DNA of 64,000 bases, from positions 2,666,001-2,730,000 of the forward strand of contig NZ_LR134201.1 in NCBI RefSeq assembly GCF_900635955.1. Direction: 5' to 3'. Shown here in pieces: positions 45,110-53,821 of the stretch; the stretch's first letter is position 1, and the number at the start of each line of letters is the position of its first letter. Below the pieces are notes generated by a model. It was not told the DNA's origin. It saw only the letters and a program-made list of their open reading frames with translations, and ran no database searches. This DNA is from Cedecea lapagei (GTDB lineage Bacteria; Pseudomonadota; Gammaproteobacteria; Enterobacterales; Enterobacteriaceae). The position numbers and the translations under genes were made by a program.

Positions 45110-46075
45110 TTAAATTTCCTCCAGCATCAGGCCCGCCCGTAGCCCCAGCGCAACATCCGGATTAGGGAATAAGACGTACTCTTTATCCCCGGCAACGACA
45201 TAGCGCCTGTCACCATCCTCAGCCAGCAGGGTCCCACGAGGAAAGGCGGTAAAATTCTGTGTCTGCCGGGACATATGCAGCACAAAGTTTTCTGACTGCC
45301 GGGTGATTTGCTGTGCCACACGATAACGTAGCGGCTCGGCTTCTGTTGCAGGCGCTTCTGAGCCGCTTAACAAGGCCGATATCGCCTCCTGGGTTATCGC
45401 AAACTGGCTTAGATCGTTCTGGCCAAACGGCTGCGCCTTCCCCAGCTCCAGCGTGCAGCTCAGCGCGCCGAAATGCTCGCTGCTGAAGTGGCTAAAGGTT
45501 CCGCCTGGTTTTTGATGGAACACCAGCGCCTGCAGCCCGGCGCAGCCCAACCACGTTAAAAACGCCTCGCTATAAGGCAGCGGCCTGGACGGCAGTACGC
45601 CAAACCTCGGATGGTAAGAGCTGCGGATAGCCGTGTGCATGTCGAGGTGCCAGCGGGTTTGCTCTTCACTTCGCGACCAGAACTGCTCCAGCGCGTGTTC
45701 AAGCCTTGCCGCCCGCTGGGTCTCCACGCTTTCAGGGAACTGCTGCCAGCGCCCGCCAAACATGCGGTTCATGTCACTGTGGGTATATCGTTTATCTACC
45801 CGCAGAGCCGCCGGGTTGCCGAAAATAATCATCGTACGCCACTGCAGCGGCAGTTGCCCCGCGATCAGCCGATTGGTCAACTGGCTAAGGATCTCCACCG
45901 GGGCCGTTTCGTTGCCGTGGATCCCGGCCGAGATCACCAGCGCCTTCCCCGTCACCTCGTGCGGCGTCAGGGTCAGAATACCTTCATCCCACCAGCGCCA
46001 GCTCAGGCGTTCATTCTTTCCGGAAATTTGTTCAGGCGCCTTGCCGGCCAGCGTCTGCGCCAGAAAATCCATCAT
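45110..46075 (-). CDS. astE: Succinylglutamate desuccinylase
   Basis: 321 residues of the M14/AspA zinc-hydrolase family. The zinc motif HGNETAPVEI (about 53-62), LDMHTAIRSSYHP and the catalytic glutamate region CTLELGKAQPFG are visible. It splits N-succinylglutamate to succinate and glutamate, the last step of the arginine succinyltransferase pathway. The gene is last in astC-astA-astD-astB-astE, ten bases after the astB stop. Confidence 0.96.
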   Translation of the reverse strand: MMDFLAQTLAGKAPEQISGKNERLSWRWWDEGILTLTPHEVTGKALVISAGIHGNETAPVEILSQLTNRLIAGQLPLQWRTMIIFGNPAALRVDKRYTHSDMNRMFGGRWQQFPESVETQRAARLEHALEQFWSRSEEQTRWHLDMHTAIRSSYHPRFGVLPSRPLPYSEAFLTWLGCAGLQALVFHQKPGGTFSHFSSEHFGALSCTLELGKAQPFGQNDLSQFAITQEAISALLSGSEAPATEAEPLRYRVAQQITRQSENFVLHMSRQTQNFTAFPRGTLLAEDGDRRYVVAGDKEYVLFPNPDVALGLRAGLMLEEI

Positions 46076-46085
46076 GCTTTCTCCT

Positions 46086-47417
46086 CTATTGCTGGAAGGG
46101 GTATACCGAACCTAAATCGAGAATACTCGTCAGTTCATCGAGCGCTTCGCGTCCCTCCCGCAGCAGCTGCGGGTCGGCTAAATCAGCCTGAGTTAAGCGG
46201 TCGCGGTACCAGCGATCGACCCAGCCATTAAGGGTCATAAACAGCGTGTCGTTCATCATCACCGCCGGGTTTACCGCTTTTAACTCTTCATCCGTCAGCA
46301 CAACCCTCAGGCGCAGACAGGCCGGGCCGCCGCCGTTAGCCATGCTTTCACGCAGATCAAAGACCTGGAGATCTCTGACAGGGTTATCCGCCTCAAGCAG
46401 CTGATTAAGGTAACGCCAGACGCCAGGATGCTGGCGGGACTCTTCCGGCAGCACCAGCGTCATGCCGCCGTCGGCGCGGCTCAGCAGCTGGCTGTTAAAC
46501 AGATAGGTTGAAACCGCATCGGCAACCGAAACAAGGTCGTCCGGCACTTCAATCACCTTAAAACCAGAAACTTGTTCACCCAGCCGCTGATAAAGCCCCT
46601 GCTGGTCAACAAACGCATGCTGATGGCAAAACAGCACTTCGCGGTTGGACACCGCAATAACATCGTTGTGGAATACACCCTGGTCGATAACCGCCGGGTT
46701 CTGCTGGGCATAAATAACCTGCTCAGGCCGCACCTGGTTTAAACGCGCCACCGCCTGGCTGGCCTCCAGCGTCTGACGAGCGGGGTAGCGTGCGGGCGCC
46801 TGCCCGCTTTTTGCATCCTCACGCCCGTACACAAACAGCTGCACGCCGGGATCGCCGTACTCGCCGCCCAAACGATTGTGGTTTGCCGCGCCTTCATCAC
46901 CAAATAGCGCCACCTGCGGTAGCGCCCCGTGTACGGCAAAACGCCCGGTATCGCGGAACATCGCGCGGAGTACGTTTTCCGTCGTCGGCGCTTCGCTGGC
47001 CCGGTGGAATTTATTGTTCAGGTTGGCGACGGTGAGATGGACTTTTCCATCCAGCGTATCGGCAGAAGGCGCAACCGTTGCTGCGTTAGCCACCCACATA
47101 GAAGACGCCGAGCTGGCGGCAGAGAGCAGCTGCGGTGCCTGCCGAGCCGCACGTTCAACAACCTGCTCATCGCTGCCGCTAAAGCCAATCTGCCGCAGCA
47201 CGCCGATATTAGGACGCTCCTGCGGAGCTATAACGCCCTGCGGATAGCCGGCATCCGCCAGCGCTTTCATTTTCAGCAGCCCCTGCTTCGCCGCCAGCTT
47301 CGGGTTAGAGACGCGAAACTGGTGCTTCGTTGAAGCTTCATTACCAAACGACAGCCCGGCGTAATGATGGGTCAGCCCCACCAGTCCGTCAAAGTTGGCT
47401 TCACGCGCTCTCTTCAT
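46086..47417 (-). CDS. astB: N-succinylarginine dihydrolase
   Basis: 443 residues of the amidinotransferase-fold family. The segments FDGLVGLTHHYAGLSFGNEAS, GDEGAANHNRLGG, VFHNDVIAVSN and the catalytic cysteine region GGPACLRLRVVL near 365 match E. coli AstB (447 residues). It hydrolyses N-succinylarginine to N-succinylornithine, releasing two ammonia and CO2. Its ATG overlaps the astD end by four bases, so translation is coupled. Confidence 0.96.
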   Translation of the reverse strand: MKRAREANFDGLVGLTHHYAGLSFGNEASTKHQFRVSNPKLAAKQGLLKMKALADAGYPQGVIAPQERPNIGVLRQIGFSGSDEQVVERAARQAPQLLSAASSASSMWVANAATVAPSADTLDGKVHLTVANLNNKFHRASEAPTTENVLRAMFRDTGRFAVHGALPQVALFGDEGAANHNRLGGEYGDPGVQLFVYGREDAKSGQAPARYPARQTLEASQAVARLNQVRPEQVIYAQQNPAVIDQGVFHNDVIAVSNREVLFCHQHAFVDQQGLYQRLGEQVSGFKVIEVPDDLVSVADAVSTYLFNSQLLSRADGGMTLVLPEESRQHPGVWRYLNQLLEADNPVRDLQVFDLRESMANGGGPACLRLRVVLTDEELKAVNPAVMMNDTLFMTLNGWVDRWYRDRLTQADLADPQLLREGREALDELTSILDLGSVYPFQQ

Positions 47418-48892
47418 GGCTGCTCCTTGCGGCTAAAATCCAGTCCAGGGCTCAGCGTTTGCGGTAGCGAAAAACCAGTGCTTTCCAGCGAGGCCATCGG
47501 CCAGGCGCAATAATCTGCTGCATACCAAGCGCTGGCGCGATGGTTGCCTGAAGCGCCCACACCGCCAAACGGCGCGGTACTCGCCGCACCGGTCAGCGGC
47601 TTATTCCAGTTCACAATCCCGGCTCGAGCTTCCAGCAGCAATTGGTCAAACTGCTCGCGCGAAGGTGAGATCAGGCCGCTCGCCAGACCATAACGCGTGT
47701 CGTTGGCCATGCGGATAGCCTCGTCAAAGCTGTTGTAGCGGTAGATAGCCAGCAGCGGGCCAAACACCTCTTCATCCGGCACGTCGGCCACGCCGCTAAG
47801 CTCGACGATACCCGGCGTCAGCAGAGAGGTACCAGGGCGGATCATTTTCGGCTCCAGCAGCGGCTTACCGCCGCGGGCAACGTGTTCCTGAAACGCCGTC
47901 AGCACCCGCTCGGCGGCCTGCACCGAAATCAGCCCACCGATAAATGGCTGCGGAATGGCGTCCCATTCCCCCGGCTGCAGGCGGGAAGAGACCTCGACCA
48001 GACGACGAATAAACTCATCGCCCTGCTCGCCCTGTTTTACCAGCAGGCGGCGAGCGCAGGTGCAGCGCTGCCCGGCGGTGATAAAGGCCGACTGGATTGC
48101 AACGTGAACGGCACCGTCAATATCCTGCGGATCTTCGACGATCAGCGGGTTATTGCCGCCCATTTCGAGGGCCAGGATCTTCTCCGGCTGCCCGGCAAAC
48201 TGGCGATGAAGGTGGTAACCGGTGCCTGCGCTGCCGGTAAACAGCAGGCCATCGAGATCCGACTGCTGCGACAGCGCCTGGCCAGTTTCACGCCCGCCCT
48301 GCACCAGATTCAGCACGCCTGCAGGGATACCGGCCTCTTCCCATAGCTTCATTACCTGCTCACCGATGCGCGGCGTGAGCTCACTTGGCTTAAAGACGAG
48401 GGTATTTCCGGCCAGCAGCCCCGGCACGATATGGCCGTTAGGCAAATGGCCCGGCAGATTATACGGACCAAAAACTGCCAGCACGCCATGTGGACGATGG
48501 CGTAACGTTGCCGCGCCGTCCGGCATAGCAGCTTGCGTTTCGCCGGTTCTGGTGTGATAAGACTTAATAGAAATGGCAATCTTATTGACCATTGCGGCCG
48601 CTTCGGTCGCCGCCTCCCAGCGTGGCTTTCCGGTCTCCTGAGCAATCGTCTCGGTGAGCGCGGCTTTATTCGCTTCGAGCAGTCCGGCAAAGCGCTCCAC
48701 AATCTCCTGGCGCTCGGCAAACGGGCGCTTCGCCCAGCCGGGAAACGCCGCGCGGGCGGCGCGGCAGGCCTCTTCTACCTGATCCTTATCCGCAACCAGC
48801 CCTTCCCACAGCAGCGAGCCGTTCACCGGGTTATGTTTTAACAGCGCTTCACCGCGTCCCGGAACCCATTGTCCGTTAATCCAGTTAGTCAT
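47414..48892 (-). CDS. astD: N-succinylglutamate 5-semialdehyde dehydrogenase
   Basis: 492 residues of the aldehyde dehydrogenase superfamily, starting MTNWINGQWVPGRGEAL at 48892. The NAD-binding FTGSAGTGYH, the general base in LALEMGGNNPLIV and the catalytic cysteine in AGQRCTCARRLLV (about 283) are present. It oxidises succinylglutamate semialdehyde to succinylglutamate. The start overlaps the astA stop (ATGA); a longer frame extends back into astA and is not used. Confidence 0.96.
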   Translation of the reverse strand: MTNWINGQWVPGRGEALLKHNPVNGSLLWEGLVADKDQVEEACRAARAAFPGWAKRPFAERQEIVERFAGLLEANKAALTETIAQETGKPRWEAATEAAAMVNKIAISIKSYHTRTGETQAAMPDGAATLRHRPHGVLAVFGPYNLPGHLPNGHIVPGLLAGNTLVFKPSELTPRIGEQVMKLWEEAGIPAGVLNLVQGGRETGQALSQQSDLDGLLFTGSAGTGYHLHRQFAGQPEKILALEMGGNNPLIVEDPQDIDGAVHVAIQSAFITAGQRCTCARRLLVKQGEQGDEFIRRLVEVSSRLQPGEWDAIPQPFIGGLISVQAAERVLTAFQEHVARGGKPLLEPKMIRPGTSLLTPGIVELSGVADVPDEEVFGPLLAIYRYNSFDEAIRMANDTRYGLASGLISPSREQFDQLLLEARAGIVNWNKPLTGAASTAPFGGVGASGNHRASAWYAADYCAWPMASLESTGFSLPQTLSPGLDFSRKEQP

Positions 48893-49923
48893 ACTTTTTT
48901 CTCCTCGGGGCACAGGCGCACCACGCGTACAGTGTCGCCGCTGGCGCACTTCAGCGCGTCGGCGGTTGCGGCATCAAGAACCAGTTTCTCGCCTTTCGGG
49001 TCAGCGTTAATCAGCATGACGCGGAACTGATGGTAATTTTCATTGGCGACCAGGCAGACCGGCAGCTCGTCGGTTGCGGGCTGACCGATGGCCACGGTTT
49101 GCAGGCGGCTTTTGCGGATAGCCCGCACGCGGTCAATATCACATTCAAGCGTCGGGCCGCCGTCAAAAATATCGACATAGTTACGATAACGGAACCCCTC
49201 TGCTTCAAGCACGGTGCGCGCTGGCGCCGTTTGCGGATGTACCTGGCCGATGACCTCCTGAGCCTCTCTGGAGAGGAAGTCGGTATAAATCGGGTGCTTT
49301 GGCATCAGCTCGGCAATAAAAGCTTTCTGTCCGGTGCCGCACAAATAGTCGGCGCGAGCGAACTCCATTGAGAAGAAACGATTGCCGAGGCTTTCCCAGA
49401 ACGGCGAATGCCCGTGCTCGTCGATCACGCCGCGCATCTCGGCGACCACTTTTTCGTTAAAACGCTCGCGGAAGGCCGCCATAAAGAGAAAACGGGATTT
49501 CGACAGCAGGTAACCGTTCCCCTCCTTACGCCAGGCCGGATCGAGGAACAGCGTGCAAAGCTCGCTGCTCCCGGTATGGTCGTGGCTTAAAAACAGCGTC
49601 GGCAGCGCATTGTAGATATTTAGCTCTTTGGAGGCGTGAACCAGCGTGCCAACACGGTAGTTGTACCAGGGATCGTTAAGCCCTACTGCCACCTCAATGG
49701 CACAAATCCCCACCACCTGGCCGCTACTGGAATCCTCAAGCACAAACACATAGCCCTGGTCGCCCTTCGGCAGCCCGCCCTGCCAGGTTTGCAGCGAGCG
49801 TTCGATGCGGTCGGCCAGCGTTTTTTCATCGGCGGGCAGCGAGGTCAGCCCGCCGCCGGTTTTCCCGGCAAGGGCAAGCAGCCCCGACAGATCGCCTCGT
49901 TCAACCGGGCGGATAACCATCAT
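48889..49923 (-). CDS. astA: Arginine N-succinyltransferase
   Basis: 344 residues, the E. coli length. It transfers succinyl from succinyl-CoA to the alpha-amino group of arginine, committing it to catabolism. AstA-family landmarks include LNDPWYNYRVGTLVHASKEL, SSELCTLFLDPAWRKEGNG and FFSMEFARADYLCGTGQK. Two consecutive ATG codons (49923 and 49920) overlap the astC stop; either could start translation. Confidence 0.96.
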   Translation of the reverse strand: MMVIRPVERGDLSGLLALAGKTGGGLTSLPADEKTLADRIERSLQTWQGGLPKGDQGYVFVLEDSSSGQVVGICAIEVAVGLNDPWYNYRVGTLVHASKELNIYNALPTLFLSHDHTGSSELCTLFLDPAWRKEGNGYLLSKSRFLFMAAFRERFNEKVVAEMRGVIDEHGHSPFWESLGNRFFSMEFARADYLCGTGQKAFIAELMPKHPIYTDFLSREAQEVIGQVHPQTAPARTVLEAEGFRYRNYVDIFDGGPTLECDIDRVRAIRKSRLQTVAIGQPATDELPVCLVANENYHQFRVMLINADPKGEKLVLDAATADALKCASGDTVRVVRLCPEEKKV

Positions 49924-51140
49924 GATGAGACTCCCGCGAGGAAGCGTTCGCAGGCACGCTCAAAGCGATCCAGGCCGAGCTGAACTTCCGCCTCACTGAC
50001 GATAAGCGCCGGGGCAAAACGCAGCACGCTGGCTCCGGCAATCAGCATCATCAGGCCCTCCTGCGCGGCGGCCTGCAGAATAAGTTTAGCTTTGCCCGCA
50101 TGCTCCGGACGCAGCGCACAGCCGATAAGCAGACCTAACCCACGCACCTCGCTGAACAGCTGATGCTTTTGATTGATGTGGTTCAGGCGCTCAACGAACC
50201 ATTCATGGCGCTGCTTCACGCCGTTCAGCACTTCCGGGGTATTGATAATTTCAAGCACGCGTCCGGCAACCGCAGAGGCCAATGGGTTACCGCCATAGGT
50301 CGTACCGTGGGTACCGACAACCATCACTTTGGCAAAACGATCGGTGGTCAGCAGCGCGCCGATAGGGAAACCGCCGCCCAGCGCTTTTGCCGTCGAAAGC
50401 ACGTCCGGCGTCACGCCATAGTGCATATAGGCATACAGCGAGCCGGTGCGGCCAACGCCGGTTTGTACCTCGTCAAAAATCAGCACCGCGTTATGTTTGT
50501 CGCACAGTTCGCGCAGCCCCTGAAGGAACTCAGGCGTCGCCGGAACTACGCCGCCTTCCCCCTGTATCGGCTCGACGATCACCGCACAGGTTTCGTCGTT
50601 GATCAGGTCGCGGGCAGACTGCAGATCGTTAAACACCGCGTGGTTAATTTGCGGAGGCAGAGGCGCAAAATCCTGAGAATAGGCAGGCTGCCCACCGGCG
50701 GTGACGGTAAACAGCGTGCGGCCATGAAACGCATTCTTAAATGCCACGATCCCGCTTTTTTGCACGCCAAAATTGTCATGGGCGTATTTACGCGCCAGCT
50801 TCAGCGCAGCTTCGTTGGCCTCTGCGCCTGAGTTACAGAAGAATACTTTCTCGGCAAAGGTAGCGTCGATAAGCTGTTTAGCCAGCTTCAGCACCGGCTC
50901 GTTGGTGTAGCCGTTGCCGGTATGCCAGAATTTTCCGGCCTGCTCTTCCAGCGCCTTGCGCATTTCAGGATGGGCATGCCCCAGAGCGTTAACCGCGATG
51001 CCGCCCGCAAAGTCGATGTAGTCTTTTCCCTGCTGGTCCCACAGGGTGGAACCCTCGCCGCGAACCGGAATAAAAGGCGCAGGGGCATAAACCGGCATCA
51101 TCCATTCGTCGAAATGTTGGCGTGTAATTGACTGCGACAT
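49920..51140 (-). CDS. astC: Succinylornithine transaminase
   Basis: 406 residues of the class III PLP aminotransferases, close to ArgD. The PLP lysine lies in STAKALGGGFPIGALL (about 252), and the cofactor contacts are in NSGAEANEAALKLARKY and LIFDEVQTGVGRTG. It converts N-succinylornithine to succinylglutamate semialdehyde. It opens the astCADBE operon and has a sigma-54 promoter upstream. Confidence 0.96.
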   Translation of the reverse strand: MSQSITRQHFDEWMMPVYAPAPFIPVRGEGSTLWDQQGKDYIDFAGGIAVNALGHAHPEMRKALEEQAGKFWHTGNGYTNEPVLKLAKQLIDATFAEKVFFCNSGAEANEAALKLARKYAHDNFGVQKSGIVAFKNAFHGRTLFTVTAGGQPAYSQDFAPLPPQINHAVFNDLQSARDLINDETCAVIVEPIQGEGGVVPATPEFLQGLRELCDKHNAVLIFDEVQTGVGRTGSLYAYMHYGVTPDVLSTAKALGGGFPIGALLTTDRFAKVMVVGTHGTTYGGNPLASAVAGRVLEIINTPEVLNGVKQRHEWFVERLNHINQKHQLFSEVRGLGLLIGCALRPEHAGKAKLILQAAAQEGLMMLIAGASVLRFAPALIVSEAEVQLGLDRFERACERFLAGVSS

Positions 51141-51212
51141 AGTGACCCCTCACGGTAAACGAAAAGTTTATTAAATGTTAAATATTTGAGTGTTTGCGCT
51201 GTAAATGTAGAT

Positions 51213-51228
51213 TGCAGGCATCGTGCCA
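51213..51228 (-). promoter_or_regulatory. Sigma-54 promoter of the ast operon
   Basis: Reading the minus strand, TGGCACGATGCCTGCA has the -24 GG and -12 GC of a sigma-54 promoter with correct spacing (consensus TGGCAC-N5-TTGCA). It lies 73 bp before astC. NtrC-dependent sigma-54 expression under nitrogen limitation is known for E. coli astC. Confidence 0.85.
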
Positions 51229-51280
51229 GCCAGCGATAAAAATGCATAAACCGGGGAGGGAAACGGAAAATCAACCACTT

Positions 51281-51330
51281 AAAAACTATCACTATTCACT
51301 TAAAGTGAATAATAAGTGCATAGTTTTAAC
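51281..51330 (-). promoter_or_regulatory. Palindromic upstream region of ast, possible ArgR or activator sites
   Basis: A perfect 8-bp palindrome ATTCACTT-A-AAGTGAAT is flanked by AAAACTAT and ATAGTTTT. The 18-mer AGTGAATAATAAGTGCAT resembles an ArgR box. It sits 55-115 bp upstream of the sigma-54 promoter, where activators act. In E. coli ArgR stimulates astC. The remainder of 51141-51584 shows no gene. Confidence 0.4.
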
Positions 51331-51584
51331 GTACCGCCTGATTCGCGACACGAAAACAAGAAATATTATGCAGTGGTAAAATATAATGCTGAAATTGTGA
51401 TCGCCTTCGGGATTTGCCTGCCGTTTTTGCCCCGTTTTTGCGCAACGCGATCGCTTTTGGTGCAGATGTTGCTTTATTTCTGCCCTCCGGGCTTGCCTAT
51501 GGCAGCGATTAGCTTCAGCGCAGCAACGTGCGCCGTTTTCTGCTACCATCCTGCAACAATTAACCTGACAACCTGGCAGCGACT

Positions 51585-52391
51585 ATGAAATTTGTCTCTT
51601 TTAATATCAACGGCCTGCGCGCCCGTCCTCATCAGCTGGAAGCCATCGTAGAACAGCATCAGCCGGACGTTATCGGTCTGCAGGAAACCAAAGTCCATGA
51701 CGATATGTTCCCGCTGGAAGAGGTGGCCAAACTCGGCTATCACGTGTTCTATCACGGTCAGAAAGGCCACTACGGCGTAGCGCTGCTGACCAAAGAGAAG
51801 CCAATTGCGGTGCGTAAAGGCTTCCCGGGCGACGGCGAAGATGCCCAGCGCCGCATCATCATGGCGGAAATCCCTTCTGAGTTTGGCAACCTTACGGTGA
51901 TCAACGGCTACTTCCCGCAGGGTGAAAGCCGCGATCATGAAACCAAGTTCCCGGCTAAAACCAAGTTTTACCAGGATCTGCAGGACTTCCTGCAGGGCGA
52001 GCTGCGCCCGGAAAATCCGGTGCTGATCATGGGGGATATGAACATCAGCCCGACCGATCTGGACATCGGCATCGGGGAAGAGAACCGCAAGCGCTGGCTG
52101 CGCACCGGGAAGTGCTCGTTCCTGCCTGAAGAGCGTGAATGGATGGCCCGCCTGCTCGGCTGGGGCCTGGTGGATACCTGGCGCCATGCCAACCCGGAAG
52201 CGCAGGACAAATTCTCCTGGTTTGACTACCGTTCGAAAGGCTTCGACGACAACCGTGGTCTGCGAATCGACCTGCTGCTGGCAAGCCAGGGGCTGGCGCC
52301 GCACTGTGTAGCGACCGGGATCGACTACGGAATCCGTGGAATGGAAAAACCGTCCGACCACGCACCTGTTTGGGCGCAGTTTAAGCTGTAA
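51585..52391 (+). CDS. xthA: Exonuclease III
   Basis: 268 residues, the E. coli length. The AP-endonuclease core residues are all visible: metal ligand in GLQETKVHDD (Glu34), tyrosine in NGYFPQGES (about 109), MGDMNISPTDLDIG (Asp151, Asn153), and the catalytic histidine in PSDHAPVWAQF (259). It cleaves abasic sites and degrades 3' ends of duplex DNA. It is divergent from astC. Confidence 0.98.
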   Translation: MKFVSFNINGLRARPHQLEAIVEQHQPDVIGLQETKVHDDMFPLEEVAKLGYHVFYHGQKGHYGVALLTKEKPIAVRKGFPGDGEDAQRRIIMAEIPSEFGNLTVINGYFPQGESRDHETKFPAKTKFYQDLQDFLQGELRPENPVLIMGDMNISPTDLDIGIGEENRKRWLRTGKCSFLPEEREWMARLLGWGLVDTWRHANPEAQDKFSWFDYRSKGFDDNRGLRIDLLLASQGLAPHCVATGIDYGIRGMEKPSDHAPVWAQFKL

Positions 52392-52469
52392 GAGAAATAC
52401 TGCAGGTCGACACATCTTCAGAAAAGGACGGCGAGATGCGGTTTTCCCCCCTGATGAGGAGCAGACAGA

Positions 52470-53138
52470 ATGCGTAAAATCCTCTTTTTGCTGCTGGCTA
52501 CCCTGGTCATCTCGCTGTTAATCCTGCTGCCGCCGGGCACCCTTAGCCTGGCGACGCTGCAGAAATACCATGCCCGGCTCACGCTCTGGCACGCCGAGCG
52601 CCCGATGCTGGTCATGGGCGCTTTCTTCCTGGGCTACTTCCTGATTTCAGCCCTTTCGATTCCCGGCACGCGCATCATGACGCTGATGGGCGGCGCGCTG
52701 TTTGGGCTGATTGAAGGAACTGTGCTGGTCGCCACTGCGGCAGCAAGCGGCGCAACCGTCGCCATGCTGCTGAGCCGCTACCTCCTGCACGACTGGGTGC
52801 AGCAGCGCTTCTCGGCGCGAATGGCGAAAATTAACGAAGGTATCAGAAACAATATTACGCAGTGCCTGTTTGCTCTGCGTCTGGTGCCCGTATTGCCCTT
52901 CTCCATCATCAACCTGCTGATGGGGCTGACGCCCATTTCCGCCGTCCGCTTTGCGGTGGTGACGCTCCTCGGCCTGCTGCCGTCCATCGTGCTCTATATC
53001 AGTACCGGCCGTCAGCTTAGCCAGATAGAAAGCCTGAGAGATATTATTTCTCCCGGCATGCTGCTGCTGTTTGCACTTATAGGCCTGCTGCCGCTGGTTT
53101 CCCACTGGCTGATAAAAAGAGCCCGTCTCAAAAATTAA
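52470..53138 (+). CDS. ydjX: YdjX, TVP38/TMEM64 family membrane protein
   Basis: 222 residues. The DedA-like/VTT core is visible: GYFLISALSIPGTRIMTLMGGALFG (the SNARE-associated region) and LRLVPVLPFSIINLLMGLTPIS, including the conserved arginine and proline. Five or six hydrophobic segments. Members are implicated in lipid movement, but the role of YdjX is unknown. It follows xthA by 78 bp with GATGAGGAG upstream, as in E. coli, but E. coli ydjY and ydjZ are absent: ohr comes next. Confidence 0.88.
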   Translation: MRKILFLLLATLVISLLILLPPGTLSLATLQKYHARLTLWHAERPMLVMGAFFLGYFLISALSIPGTRIMTLMGGALFGLIEGTVLVATAAASGATVAMLLSRYLLHDWVQQRFSARMAKINEGIRNNITQCLFALRLVPVLPFSIINLLMGLTPISAVRFAVVTLLGLLPSIVLYISTGRQLSQIESLRDIISPGMLLLFALIGLLPLVSHWLIKRARLKN

Positions 53139-53168
53139 GCGCCTCCGCCAGGCGAAGGCGTTTTATTA
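53138..53168. terminator. Terminator between ydjX and ohr
   Basis: CGCCT-C-CGCC-A-GGCG-A-AGGCG forms an interrupted stem followed by TTTTATTATT on the plus strand, ending ydjX. Confidence 0.7.
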
Positions 53169-53597
53169 TTACCCTTGTGAAAGCAACGTCACCTCGATAT
53201 TGCCGGTAATTGCCCGCGAATAGGGGCAGGTTGCATGGGCGGCCGCCAGTAGGGTTTCGCGCTGCTCCTCGCTGAGCCCCGGTAGCCTCACGTTGAGGGT
53301 AACAGCCAGCGCAAAGTGGCTGTCATTATCCACTTTTCCCAGCGAAACGCTGGCATCAACCGCCGTATCCTCCGGGATCCGAAGAGCGAGTTTTTTCCCC
53401 GCAAGACCAATAGCGCCCATAAAACAGGCTGAATAGCCGACGGCAAAAAGCTGCTCCGGATTGGTGCCCGGTTTACCGGATCCCGGCGTGCTGAGCTGCA
53501 CGTCCAGGCTGCCGTCGTCCGAGCGCCCGTGGCCGCTGCGGGCGCCAACGGTGGTGGTATGGGCGGTATACAACACTTTTTCGAGTTTGGCAGACAT
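53169..53597 (-). CDS. ohr: Organic hydroperoxide resistance protein Ohr (OsmC family)
   Basis: 142 residues. Both redox cysteines are in typical surroundings: GTNPEQLFAVGYSACFMGAI (about Cys58) and AAHATCPYSRAITGN (about Cys122). Ohr reduces organic hydroperoxides using lipoylated proteins as electron source. The length and spacing favour Ohr over OsmC. No OhrR gene is adjacent. K-12 lacks this gene here, so it is an insertion between ydjX and ynjE. Confidence 0.92.
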   Translation of the reverse strand: MSAKLEKVLYTAHTTTVGARSGHGRSDDGSLDVQLSTPGSGKPGTNPEQLFAVGYSACFMGAIGLAGKKLALRIPEDTAVDASVSLGKVDNDSHFALAVTLNVRLPGLSEEQRETLLAAAHATCPYSRAITGNIEVTLLSQG

Positions 53598-53821
53598 GGT
53601 GATTCCTCAATCGTGGGTGACAAGAGGCGCCATTTAACCGCCGTGGTGTATCTGCAATATGTTCTGTAGCGGGTCGAAATGTATAAGTCTGTATCCGCCT
53701 CATGACCTGGCTCAAGAAGTGGCAGGGTTCAGGGGCTGCCGAATCAACACTTCTCTATACTCAAGGCCTTTACAGGGATGGATTCAACATAACGATGGAC
53801 AAGCAAAAAACAGGATCCGGC

